A DNA stretch of 64,000 bases from an uncultured Maribacter sp. (GTDB lineage Bacteria > Bacteroidota > Bacteroidia > Flavobacteriales > Flavobacteriaceae). Shown piece by piece: positions 55,101-61,111 of the stretch. The position numbers and the translations under genes are program-made. Each line of letters opens with the position of its first letter. Position 1 is the first letter of the stretch. A model generated the notes under the pieces. It was not told the DNA's origin. It saw only the letters and a program-made list of their open reading frames with translations, and made no database searches. The DNA lies in the NCBI GenBank assembly GCA_947504045.1, contig CANNFY010000002.1:558001-622000 (forward strand), given 5' to 3'.

Positions 55101-55339
55101 AAAATTACATTATTAGAGTTTTCTGGATCTAAATCTGTTTGTTTTAAAGCATCCCAAACTCCAGGAGTATAGGATAAATTAGTTACATTACTAGATATTA
55201 AAGACGCTAAATTTTCTTTTAGGGTTTCTCCCGTTTGGGTAATATCTGTTTGGTTGTAGTATGCTGGTGCTTGAGCATAAGCATTAAATAATATGCTAAT
55301 CCAAAATAAGAAAAGCATTTTAAAGTAATTTTTTTTCAT
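49148..55339 (-). CDS. Giant secreted multidomain nuclease (EndA-type plus exonuclease/endonuclease/phosphatase) with T9SS signal
   Basis: This 2063-residue protein has a signal peptide (1-22) and then, in order: an EndA/nuclease I domain (about 25-260, WNREHTYPRS, DAHHLRASD); a fibronectin III domain (about 270-356); a jelly-roll-like segment (about 360-535); three lamin-tail-like repeats (about 540-1095, each with NEVDADTAGTDTLEFVELY or close); a DUF5689/OB-like segment (about 1096-1290); an EEP nuclease domain (about 1300-1605, TWNIEWFGD, VQEI, GDYND, SDHFPVS); three repeats of about 123 residues; and a type A T9SS sorting domain (about 1970-2063, RVYPNPV). It would degrade extracellular DNA and may supply phosphate or nucleosides. 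The frame is intact and has its own -7 element. Confidence 0.9.
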   Translation of the reverse strand: MKKNYFKMLFLFWISILFNAYAQAPAYYNQTDITQTGETLKENLASLISSNVTNLSYTPGVWDALKQTDLDPENSNNVILIYGYNDDDTEITNDRTRGVDNNGGNVGDWNREHTYPRSLGNPNLGSTGPGSDAHHLRASDVQYNSLRNNHPFADGSGSSGLIGGNSWYPGDEFKGDIARMMLYMYVRYGSQCLPTAVGTGPTTYHSEIPDIFLEWNVEDPVSQVEINRNVLLEGIQGNRNPFIDNPAFATLIWGGPQAEDRFNTTNTDTESPTIPLNLVASNTTETETFLSWNAATDNVGVTGYQVFNAEVLIGSVSGTSYTVTGLTANTEYVFSVKAIDAASNTSDNSNSVSVTTLEGTIGTPITGEYIVFQGYENSSSDNWNYTLSPVNCNDGGNDVWDVVSNVGSISTANTDVNFFGIRDLEGNCGTSDGGTITFDSVDISAYEDVNLSFAINVVGYDVSNGDSISYEVFHDNISQGVELITIENTYSTTGWEQITAAIPNTVSKVGLTLFVKQNGGSDYAGFDDVALQGALITGPTTGSILINEVDADTAGTDTLEFVELYDGGVGNTSLDNLVLVFYNGSNNLSYAAYDLDGYTTNEEGYFVIGNVDVPNVSIVIASNGLQNGADAVALYNGEETDFPNGSAVVTENIVDAFVYDTNDSDDEELLVLLNEGEMQVNEDGAGDKDNHSSQRITNGEGGARNTATYIQQEPTPGAENGEAVVVPPTTASIIINEVDADTAGTDTLEFVELYDGGVGNTSLDNFVLVFYNGSNDQSYAAYDLDGYTTNEEGYFVVGNVDVPNVSIVIASNGLQNGADAVALYSGEGTDFPNGSAVVTENIVDAIVYDTNDSDDAELLLLLNEGEQQLNEDELGNKDEHSLQRYTNGSGNALSTNTYVQAIPTPGTANTNIAEPITLVINELDADTAGTDTLEFVELYDGGAGNTPLDNFVLVFYNGSNDQSYAAYDLDGYTTNEEGYFVVGNVDVPNVSIVIASNGIQNGADAVALYVGDSTSFPNGSLVVVDNIVDAVVYDTNDNDDEGLLVLLNAGEIQLNEDELGNKDGHSLQRIPNGEGGVRSTVLYLQAIPTPGTENGATATAPDAISILEARNTAEGEIVTINGVLTVADEFSGSAYIQDSTGAIAIFDELVHGDDVFMVGDSITVTGTRSSFNEQVQISTVTNVENNGLPNSQITPKTITLSEMGNYPGELVRIVNPSFPKPGDILFGNSNYALTDTSGIGELRIDNDVEEIVGLGQPENCSEIVGVVGRFYTTYQLLPRSKVDLPCAEEYIAPSTPIVISKNKTLDVATWNIEWFGDESNSPAAGNVMSDAIQKDSVKTIISSIDADIYAVQEISDDVLFAQMVSELPGYDYVLSPAVSYPSGDGVKQKVGFIYNTQTVNIVDTKVLLESIHPLYNGGDDSALINYPSETSRFYASGRLPFLITADVTIEGVTEQINVVALHARANSGTDAEERYNMRKYDVEVLKDTLDTHYGTSKLILLGDYNDDVDETVADIPTTTSSFESYVLDTENYFIVSESLSNNDFRSYVFTENMIDHITVTNELAVNYIEQSVRVHYEYYDNDYSITASDHFPVSARFQLTDLETVAVNKFILVDADTNLDILEITDGLEIDLASLPTSNFNIRAETTAYTNSVLLELTGALNVTRTESFLPYALLGDFENNYVGENFTEGDYTIHSNSFSEKYLEGEEGASLSVNFKIIDSAPQLNVEVTNYILVNADTNTDLFSITDGMQINIESLPTTNLTIRAETSEDTKSVLMELTGASTVTRIESFLPYALFGDDNGNYVGSQFSVGEYTLNSESYSEMFLSGEEGIGLSVNFSIIDTTPELNVTVINYILVDADSNTDLFTITNGMEINLANLPTTNLTIRVETSEDTNSVLMNLNGPRTINHTESFLPFALFGDVDSNNYLGSYFPVGEYTLTSKPYSEKYLEGEEGDSLVVDFSVINTITSTSLSISMSDFNSVTMRVYPNPVIDKLTANYTSLVELEEIVLLDFNGKQVKTFNPVNVKEGQSYILNLGSVQTGVYILFTRDVNGTVYQEQLVVN
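49430..50530 (-). repeat. Three tandem repeats of about 123 residues in the nuclease C-terminal region
   Basis: Each unit begins with (K/N)(F/Y)ILVDADTNxD and contains SLPTxN, RAETS or a variant, ESFLPYALFGD, a GxYT segment and YSEKYLEGEEG. The units lie at about 50530-50165, 50164-49792 and 49791-49430. They are similar but clearly diverged. The motif is unfamiliar; a beta-rich binding or spacer domain is likely. Confidence 0.8.
52030..53712 (-). repeat. Three tandem lamin-tail-like repeats of about 560 bases
   Basis: The units lie at about 53151-53712, 52591-53150 and 52030-52590. Within each, a block of some 180 bases coding for EFVELYDGG through YFVVGNVDVPNVSIVIASN is nearly identical at the DNA level, including third codon positions, pointing to recent duplication or gene conversion. 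The flanks of each unit are more diverged. Confidence 0.85.
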
Positions 55340-55363
55340 AGTTCTCGTAATTATATATAATTA

Positions 55364-55371
55364 CAAAATTA
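55364..55371 (-). promoter_or_regulatory. -7 promoter element (TAATTTTG) of giant nuclease gene
   Basis: An exact TAnnTTTG match on the minus strand lies 25 bases before the ATG at 55339. No -33 TTG is visible at the usual spacing. Confidence 0.55.
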
Positions 55372-55433
55372 TGGTTGCTACTTTTAGTTATTGTAAGCTT
55401 AATAATAACATAGTATTAAGTAATATTTAATAT

Positions 55434-55471
55434 AAAAAAAGCCTTTAAAGTAAACTTTAAAGGCTTTTTTT
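55434..55471 (-). terminator. Terminator after the MscS channel gene
   Basis: A perfect stem of about 17 bp (55434-55451 with 55454-55470) with A and T tracts at its ends separates the MscS gene from the giant nuclease gene. Confidence 0.85.
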
Positions 55472-55508
55472 ATATTAGTTGCAAAATTACTATAAATAGT
55501 ATTTTATA

Positions 55509-56324
55509 TTACTTGTTAATTTGAACTTCGTGTGGGTAAGGAATTTCAATTTTAGCATTATCTAACGCTATTTTAGAACCCTCTATAGTTGCAAAATATA
55601 CATCCCAGTAATCTTCTGGCTTACAAAAAGGACGTACTGCTAAGTTTACAGAACTATCTGCTAACTCTTCTACATTTACAGATGGTGCTGGATCTTTTAA
55701 AACTTTTGGATTAGCTACTAACATTTCTAAAAGCACTTCTTTTGCTTTTTTCATATCTTCTCCATAACCAATACCTACACTTGTATCTACCCTCATTTTA
55801 CCTTCTGCAGTATAGTTAATAATGTTTCCGTTTGCCATTGCTCCGTTTGGTACAATTGCTAATTTATTTTGTGGTGTAATTAATTTAGTAGTAAAAATTT
55901 CAATTTCTTTTACAGAACCTAAAACACCTTGTGCTTCTACTAAATCTCCTATTTTATATGGCTTAAAAATCATAAGTAAAACACCTCCTGCAAAATTAGA
56001 TAATGATCCTTGTAATGCTAAACCAATAGCTAAACCAGCTGCTGCAATAATAGCTGCAAAACTTGTTGTTTCTACACCAAGTTTAGATATTACCATGATT
56101 ATTAAAAATATCTTTAACGCCCAAGTAACAAGGTTTAATAAAAATTTCTGTAAAGATTCGTCGTAATTACTTTTAGACATACCCTTGCGAGCAAGCTTTA
56201 CAATTTTTCCTATTACCCATGAACCAATTATATAAATTATAATTGCTCCAATAATTTTTGGGCCATATTCTGTTACAAAATCCATTCCTTTACTCATCCA
56301 AGAGTTTACATCTGTGTTCTCCAT
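55509..56324 (-). CDS. Small mechanosensitive channel MscS
   Basis: This 271-residue protein has three N-terminal membrane spans (about residues 16-38, 62-82 and 88-112). The pore-lining third helix reads AAAGLAIGLALQGSLSNFAGGV, followed by FKPYKIGDLVEAQG and VPNGAMANGNIINYT, the classical MscS beta and alpha-beta domains. It opens on membrane tension to release solutes during hypo-osmotic shock. It stands alone with a strong terminator. Confidence 0.95.
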   Translation of the reverse strand: MENTDVNSWMSKGMDFVTEYGPKIIGAIIIYIIGSWVIGKIVKLARKGMSKSNYDESLQKFLLNLVTWALKIFLIIMVISKLGVETTSFAAIIAAAGLAIGLALQGSLSNFAGGVLLMIFKPYKIGDLVEAQGVLGSVKEIEIFTTKLITPQNKLAIVPNGAMANGNIINYTAEGKMRVDTSVGIGYGEDMKKAKEVLLEMLVANPKVLKDPAPSVNVEELADSSVNLAVRPFCKPEDYWDVYFATIEGSKIALDNAKIEIPYPHEVQINK

Positions 56325-56429
56325 AATAATTTTTAAGTTTTTAGTGTTTATTCTTATTATATGACACTAATATAATTAGAAGGTCACTATTTGATCTAAA
56401 AAAAATAAAATTTAATCTTTTTTTAATCT

Positions 56430-56468
56430 AAAAACCCCACTGCCATTTGTAATTGCAGTAGGGTTTTT
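56430..56468 (-). terminator. Terminator of the ECF sigma/DUF4252 operon
   Basis: A 12-13-bp stem with one mismatch (56431-56443 with 56455-56467) around a GC-rich centre has U tracts and lies just after the last DUF4252 gene on the minus strand. Confidence 0.75.
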
Positions 56469-56492
56469 AAAATTAATTTTATCGTTATTTTT

Positions 56493-57032
56493 TTATTCTA
56501 ATATTTTCTTTAGTCTGTCTAAACCTTGACCTTTATAGTTAGATTTTTCTAGTGCATTTATTAGTTCTACCAAATGAGCAGGATTCATATTATTACCTAA
56601 AACCCTTACTATAGCAAACCCTTTTTCTTTATTGTCTGCATAAACAACAACCTCATCTATAGCATCCTCATCACCTAAATATTTAATAGTAGCTTTTCCA
56701 AAGCTTGTATTAAATTTCATTAACTCAGTATACTTATCTGCTTTTAAAACATTCTTTAATTTAGCTTTTTCTACAATATAATCCGCTGCGTTATCTGCAT
56801 TTTTTTTAAATGCTAAAATGTTTAATTTTTTAAAAGATTCTATAGCTTCTTTCTGAGTTTGCGATAAACCTGGATCTTTTATGTTTAATATACTTGTAGG
56901 AATATCAAAAGAAATAAAATTAGGATTATCAGAATTATCCACGTAATATTCTTGTAAACTTTGTGTAGAGGAACATGCGTTTACCATAAGTAATACTACA
57001 AAAGCCAAAATACTTTTTATTACTGTTTTCAT
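56493..57032 (-). CDS. DUF4252 family lipoprotein (third copy in operon)
   Basis: The 179-residue protein has a lipoprotein signal (lipobox Cys near residue 20, VNACSS) and a DUF4252-like domain: FKKLNILAFKKN, ELMKFNTSFGKATIKYLG and GFAIVRVLGNNMNPAHLVELINALE. It is more diverged than the two other copies. The family is restricted to Bacteroidota with unknown function. It lies 14 bases after the second copy and ends the operon led by the sigma factor. Confidence 0.82.
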   Translation of the reverse strand: MKTVIKSILAFVVLLMVNACSSTQSLQEYYVDNSDNPNFISFDIPTSILNIKDPGLSQTQKEAIESFKKLNILAFKKNADNAADYIVEKAKLKNVLKADKYTELMKFNTSFGKATIKYLGDEDAIDEVVVYADNKEKGFAIVRVLGNNMNPAHLVELINALEKSNYKGQGLDRLKKILE

Positions 57033-57046
57033 ATGTATTATTAAAA

Positions 57047-57580
57047 TTACTTGGCTGCGTTATTTAGTTCCTGTGGTAAATTCATTTTATTGGTAATTGC
57101 GCCAATTTTGTTTAAATCTATATCACCTGTCATAGTAACCAAAACGGTTTCAAATTTTCTACCTTTAATATTTACATCCTTTATTCCAGATACAAACATT
57201 AATAGTTCTTTTACGTGATCTTCGTCTTTACCTTGTTTAATATAAAATTTGGCATTAACATTTTGGTCTTTTACACGCATTAACTCTTCTAATGAAGATG
57301 TTTTTAAGTACTTTTTAACTGTAGAAGCCATATTGGAAGATATAGTTTTATCTTCTGTAATAAAGACTTTTATTTTTTTAATCCCTTTTGCTACTTCCGC
57401 AAAGTCTTTTGCTTCTGGATCATTAGACAAACTTCCTATGGTACTTGCTAAATTTATCATTCCCTTATTTATGACAACTGTACCCACATTGTGCATGTCT
57501 TGATACTTATCAAAAATAGATTGTGAAATACCTAATAATGGTAATAATGCAATTGCTACTACTAAACTAATTTTTTTCAT
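57047..57580 (-). CDS. DUF4252 family exported protein (second copy)
   Basis: The 177-residue protein has a signal peptide (about residues 1-19, GISQS) and a DUF4252 domain with KVFITEDKTIS, YLKTSSLEELMRVKDQN, FYIKQGKDEDHVKELLMFVSGI, GRKFETVLVTMTGDIDLNKIG and MNLPQEL. It is a close paralogue of the copy at 57683, sharing long identical runs. It does not carry the lipobox of the third copy. The gap upstream is 102 bases. Confidence 0.88.
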   Translation of the reverse strand: MKKISLVVAIALLPLLGISQSIFDKYQDMHNVGTVVINKGMINLASTIGSLSNDPEAKDFAEVAKGIKKIKVFITEDKTISSNMASTVKKYLKTSSLEELMRVKDQNVNAKFYIKQGKDEDHVKELLMFVSGIKDVNIKGRKFETVLVTMTGDIDLNKIGAITNKMNLPQELNNAAK

Positions 57581-57682
57581 GACTGTTTGTTTTTATCCTT
57601 ACTCATGTTGATTAATATGAGTTTTTAAAGGATGATTATTACTTAGATTGATGTTACTTAACTTCTTCTAGTTTACTAGAAT

Positions 57683-58231
57683 TTATTTATTGTTTTTTCC
57701 TGCTTTATTTAGTTCTTGAGGCAAATTCATTTTATTAGTTAACGAGCCTATTTTATTTAAATCTATATCACCAGTTAAAGACAATAATACAGTTTCAAAT
57801 TTTCTACCATTTAAATCTATATCGGCATTTTTAACCCCAGTAACAAACATTAAAAGTTCGCTAACATGGTCTTCATCTTTACCGGCTTTTATGTAAAATT
57901 TTACATTAGCGTCTTTATCTTTTACTCGCATAAGCTCTTCTAACTTAGCTGTTTTTAAATACGAGTTCATAGATTTTAACATATCTGCAGATACTCCTTT
58001 ATCTTCTGTTATAAAAACTTTTAAGTTATTAAGGCTTTTAGCTATATCCATAAAATCTTGTGCTTCTGGATCATCTACTTCTACGTCTATCTTACTTAAA
58101 AGGTTAAACATACTTCTATTTACCACTACGGCACTTACGTTATCTAAATCTTCATACTTATCAAATAAAGATTGCGAAATACCTGTAAAAGGCATTAATG
58201 CTACTGCTATTATAATTAGGAACTGTTTCAT
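57683..58231 (-). CDS. DUF4252 family exported protein (first copy)
   Basis: The 182-residue protein has a signal peptide (about residues 1-20) and a DUF4252 domain nearly collinear with the copy at 57047 (FDKYEDLDNV, KVFITEDKG, LEELMRVKDKDANVKFYIKAGKDEDHV, GRKFETVLLSLTGDIDLNKIG). It begins nine bases after the anti-sigma-like gene and so belongs to the sigma operon. Confidence 0.88.
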   Translation of the reverse strand: MKQFLIIIAVALMPFTGISQSLFDKYEDLDNVSAVVVNRSMFNLLSKIDVEVDDPEAQDFMDIAKSLNNLKVFITEDKGVSADMLKSMNSYLKTAKLEELMRVKDKDANVKFYIKAGKDEDHVSELLMFVTGVKNADIDLNGRKFETVLLSLTGDIDLNKIGSLTNKMNLPQELNKAGKNNK

Positions 58232-58240
58232 GATTTTTAT

Positions 58241-58672
58241 TTATTTATTCTTGTATAATTTTTGTTTTGCTTGTTCAAACTCATTTAAATAGGCTACTTT
58301 TTGTGTGCCTCTACTAAAATTTTGTGCTAAAAGGTCTAAGGCTTTTTTTGTTTCATTATAAGCGTATTGAGCTTCTTTTTGCTCTTCTAGATGTTGTTGA
58401 TAAAGGTTTCCAAAATAAAAGCTAAAAGCTATAGCTACAACAGCTGCAACACTTACCCATTTGGTATAATTTCTTTTAGGTTTTAAAGGTAGTTTTTTGC
58501 TATATTTTTCATCTTTAGCAATAGAAAAATAAACAAACATAGGTTTGTATTGCTCTAAGTGTGCTGCCACATTTTCTTGAGAAAAATAGGCCCGTAATGT
58601 TTCTTCTTCCGCAATTGTTGCTGTTGCTTCAAAATACTTTTCTAATAATTCTTCTATATTATGCAATTCCAT
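58241..58672 (-). CDS. Single-span anti-sigma-like protein
   Basis: This 143-residue protein has a cytoplasmic N-terminal region (1-68: LEKYFEATATIAEEETLRAYF), one membrane span (about 70-88) and an extracytoplasmic tail with coiled-coil potential (about 89-143). That layout, and a 14-base overlap with the ECF sigma gene, fit a membrane anti-sigma factor holding the sigma at the inner face. No classical zinc-binding anti-sigma motif is present, so the role is inferred from position. Confidence 0.72.
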   Translation of the reverse strand: MELHNIEELLEKYFEATATIAEEETLRAYFSQENVAAHLEQYKPMFVYFSIAKDEKYSKKLPLKPKRNYTKWVSVAAVVAIAFSFYFGNLYQQHLEEQKEAQYAYNETKKALDLLAQNFSRGTQKVAYLNEFEQAKQKLYKNK

Positions 58673-59168
58673 AATTATGTTTTTGCGTTAATTTTTCTCT
58701 TACTGTTTTTCTTGCTCTAGATAATGCTACACGTATTGCGGTAGGTTTCATTCCTAACAACTCTTCTATTTCCTCAAATGTATACTGTTCTATATCTCTT
58801 AGTTGTAATACCATTTTTTGCTGTTCAGGCAGTTCGTTCATTATTTTTTCTACCCAATTAACACTGTCTTTAGCTTCTATATTTTTTTGGAGCGAACTAT
58901 TATCATCTCCATAATTACTATGTACCAATTTTAAATTAGAAGCCTGTTTAGATTTTAATCTATCCAAACAAAAATTCTTTGTCATAGTCATAGCAAATGC
59001 TTCAATATTTTTATACTCCTTTATTTTACTATTTTTAGACCAAAGTTTTAATAGAACCTCTTGTGTTGCATCTTCTGCTTCTTCTGTAGAAACCAGCAAC
59101 CTTTTAGACAGCCTATATAACTTGTCTTTAAATGGCAATACCAGATTTAAAAATTCTGTTTGTTTCAT
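58659..59168 (-). CDS. ECF-family RNA polymerase sigma factor
   Basis: The 169-residue protein has sigma region 2 (about 10-80: LPFKDKLYRLSKRLLVSTEEAEDATQEVLLKLW and NFCLDRLKSKQ) and region 4 (about 110-165: LPEQQKMVLQLRDIEQYTFEEIEELLGMKPTAIRVALSRARKTVREKL). An in-frame ATG at 59186 would add six residues; I prefer 59168, giving MKQTEFLNL. It heads the operon with an anti-sigma-like gene and three DUF4252 genes, which may be its regulon. Confidence 0.92.
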   Translation of the reverse strand: MKQTEFLNLVLPFKDKLYRLSKRLLVSTEEAEDATQEVLLKLWSKNSKIKEYKNIEAFAMTMTKNFCLDRLKSKQASNLKLVHSNYGDDNSSLQKNIEAKDSVNWVEKIMNELPEQQKMVLQLRDIEQYTFEEIEELLGMKPTAIRVALSRARKTVREKLTQKHNYGIA

Positions 59169-59184
59169 TTTGTTGGTTGTTTGC

Positions 59185-59202
59185 AAACTATATTACTAGT
59201 TT
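59185..59202. promoter_or_regulatory. Inverted repeat in the sigma/S41 divergent region
   Basis: AAACTA and TAGTTT (59185-59190, 59197-59202) flank six bases just upstream of the sigma start, overlapping a GTTTGCAAAC palindrome. It is a possible operator or autoregulatory site; no exact housekeeping -7 element lies near it. Confidence 0.3.
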
Positions 59203-59334
59203 ACAAAAGGAAGACGACACTCATCGAATAATGTTACAATAAATTTAAATTAATTTTTATTGTAAGTATATTCGTATAAAGATTTTGTTGTTTAAAGAGA
59301 AAACTGTCTTATCCCATTAACATAAATAATAAAT

Positions 59335-60879
59335 ATGATTTTAAAAAAAATGTGGTCTGTAAATAAAATTATTACATTAACATTATTAATGGTATTCTTT
59401 TCATGTGATACGGATAATAGTATAGATACCGAAGAAGAAATAGAAGAAGTAGATCCCATTGTTGAAGATCCAAAAACTATAGAGGATTATCCGGTTCAAA
59501 ACTTTATGTGGACAGCTATGAATTACTTCTACTTCTGGCAAGCAGATGTAGACGATTTACAAGACACTCGGTTTTCCACTGAAGAAGAATATATCCAATA
59601 TTTATCTGAAAACTCAAATCCAGAAGACTTTTTTTATAATGAGTTATGCTACAACCATTATCAAAATGTTGGAGATGCTGCTGCCACTGATCGCTTTAGC
59701 TATTTAAGTGATAATTATAAAGACTTAGTGGCTGGTTTTTCTGGTATTTCTAAAAGTAATGGTTTAGAGTTTGGTCTTTCTCGCTTTTTTGATAGTGATG
59801 ATGTTTTTGGTTATGTACGCTATATTGTTCCTAACTCTAACGCGGCTACAAAAGACATTAAAAGAGGCGACCTTTTTACAGGAGTAAATGGGCAAACTTT
59901 AAATATTTACAATTATTACGATTTATTATTTGGAGACGCTGACAGCTACACATTAAATATGGCAGAAATAGACAACAATGTAATTACCAGTAATAACGTA
60001 TCTGTAAGTTTAACTAAAGAAGAAAATTTACAAGAAAACCCTATTTTAATAAAAAAAGTTATTGAACATAACGGATTTAAAACGGGGTACCTTATGTACA
60101 ATTCTTTTATTGCCAATTATGATGAACAACTAAATGATGCTTTTGGAGAGTTTAATACGCAAAATATAGACAATCTTATATTAGATTTCAGATACAATGG
60201 TGGTGGTAGAGTTTCATCAGCAATACAAATAGCAAGTTCTGTTTATGGTACACAAACAGACCAACTTTTTCTAAAAGCAAGGTATAACAATAAAATTCAA
60301 TCCACATTTAATGAAGGAGAAGGTGAAAACAATTTTATTGATATAACTATAGATGGAAGCGAAATAAATGCATTAAACCTAAACAAAGTATATATTATTA
60401 CTTCTGGTTCCACCGCATCTGCTAGCGAACTTGTAATTAATGGTTTAGAACCATATATAGATGTTGTACAAATAGGAACTACCACTGTTGGTAAAAATGA
60501 ATTTTCTCTCACATTTGTAGACGATTTAGAAAATGGTTATTTCTATTCATCGGAACGAGAAGATAATATTAACCCAGATAACCAATGGGCTATACAACCA
60601 CTTTTAGGTAGAAATGAAAATGTAGATGGTTTTTCCGATTACACTACCGGTTTATTACCAGATTATGAGTTAGCAGAAGATATTGCAAACCTTGGCGTTT
60701 TAGGCGAAACTACCGAACCTCTATTAGAATTAACCTTAAATACTATTGCTGGAACAACATCTAAAAGAAATTTTACGCCTAATTACCCTGTAGATTTAAT
60801 AAGTAGTTCTACAATACTTAAACCTATGAACAATTTAATGTTAATGGATGGTGTTTTAACCCCTACTTTACCTAAATAA
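59335..60879 (+). CDS. S41 family peptidase lipoprotein (first of tandem pair)
   Basis: The 514-residue protein has a lipoprotein signal (lipobox Cys near residue 25, VFFSC), an N-terminal domain with FMWTAMNYFYFWQADV, a PDZ-like segment (GDLFTGVNGQTLN) and the S41 protease core with FRYNGGGRVSSAIQIA, SGSTASASELVINGL (candidate catalytic Ser) and TVGKNEFS (catalytic Lys). S41 peptidases act on protein C-termini or misfolded envelope proteins. The following gene is a close paralogue. It is divergent from the ECF sigma operon. Confidence 0.9.
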   Translation: MILKKMWSVNKIITLTLLMVFFSCDTDNSIDTEEEIEEVDPIVEDPKTIEDYPVQNFMWTAMNYFYFWQADVDDLQDTRFSTEEEYIQYLSENSNPEDFFYNELCYNHYQNVGDAAATDRFSYLSDNYKDLVAGFSGISKSNGLEFGLSRFFDSDDVFGYVRYIVPNSNAATKDIKRGDLFTGVNGQTLNIYNYYDLLFGDADSYTLNMAEIDNNVITSNNVSVSLTKEENLQENPILIKKVIEHNGFKTGYLMYNSFIANYDEQLNDAFGEFNTQNIDNLILDFRYNGGGRVSSAIQIASSVYGTQTDQLFLKARYNNKIQSTFNEGEGENNFIDITIDGSEINALNLNKVYIITSGSTASASELVINGLEPYIDVVQIGTTTVGKNEFSLTFVDDLENGYFYSSEREDNINPDNQWAIQPLLGRNENVDGFSDYTTGLLPDYELAEDIANLGVLGETTEPLLELTLNTIAGTTSKRNFTPNYPVDLISSSTILKPMNNLMLMDGVLTPTLPK

Positions 60880-60920
60880 AAACAACACAAATTACACTAC
60901 AATAGAGTATAAATAATACA

Positions 60921-60958
60921 CCCCTTGTTAAATTTATTTTATAAACCTTAACAAGGGG
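60921..60958. other. Long inverted repeat between the two S41 genes
   Basis: An 11-bp perfect inverted repeat (60921-60931 with 60948-60958) has a 16-base loop. No T tract follows, so it is a poor intrinsic terminator and may act as mRNA-end or regulatory structure. Confidence 0.5.
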
Positions 60959-61011
60959 GATAATAGATAACATTTTTATTTTTCAAAATAAGCCCTAATT
61001 TTGGACAACTA

Positions 61012-61031
61012 TTTACGTACGAGTTTACGTA
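61012..61031 (+). promoter_or_regulatory. Direct repeats TTTACGTA upstream of the second S41 gene
   Basis: Two exact TTTACGTA copies (61012-61019 and 61024-61031) are spaced 12 bases start to start, about 80-100 bases before the ATG. A tandem protein-binding site is possible. Confidence 0.35.
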
Positions 61032-61111
61032 ATTAAATAAACCTTACACTATTTTCCCCAAAATATACTGGAACAATATTTGAGGATATTTTTATATAAA
61101 ATGTGATACCT

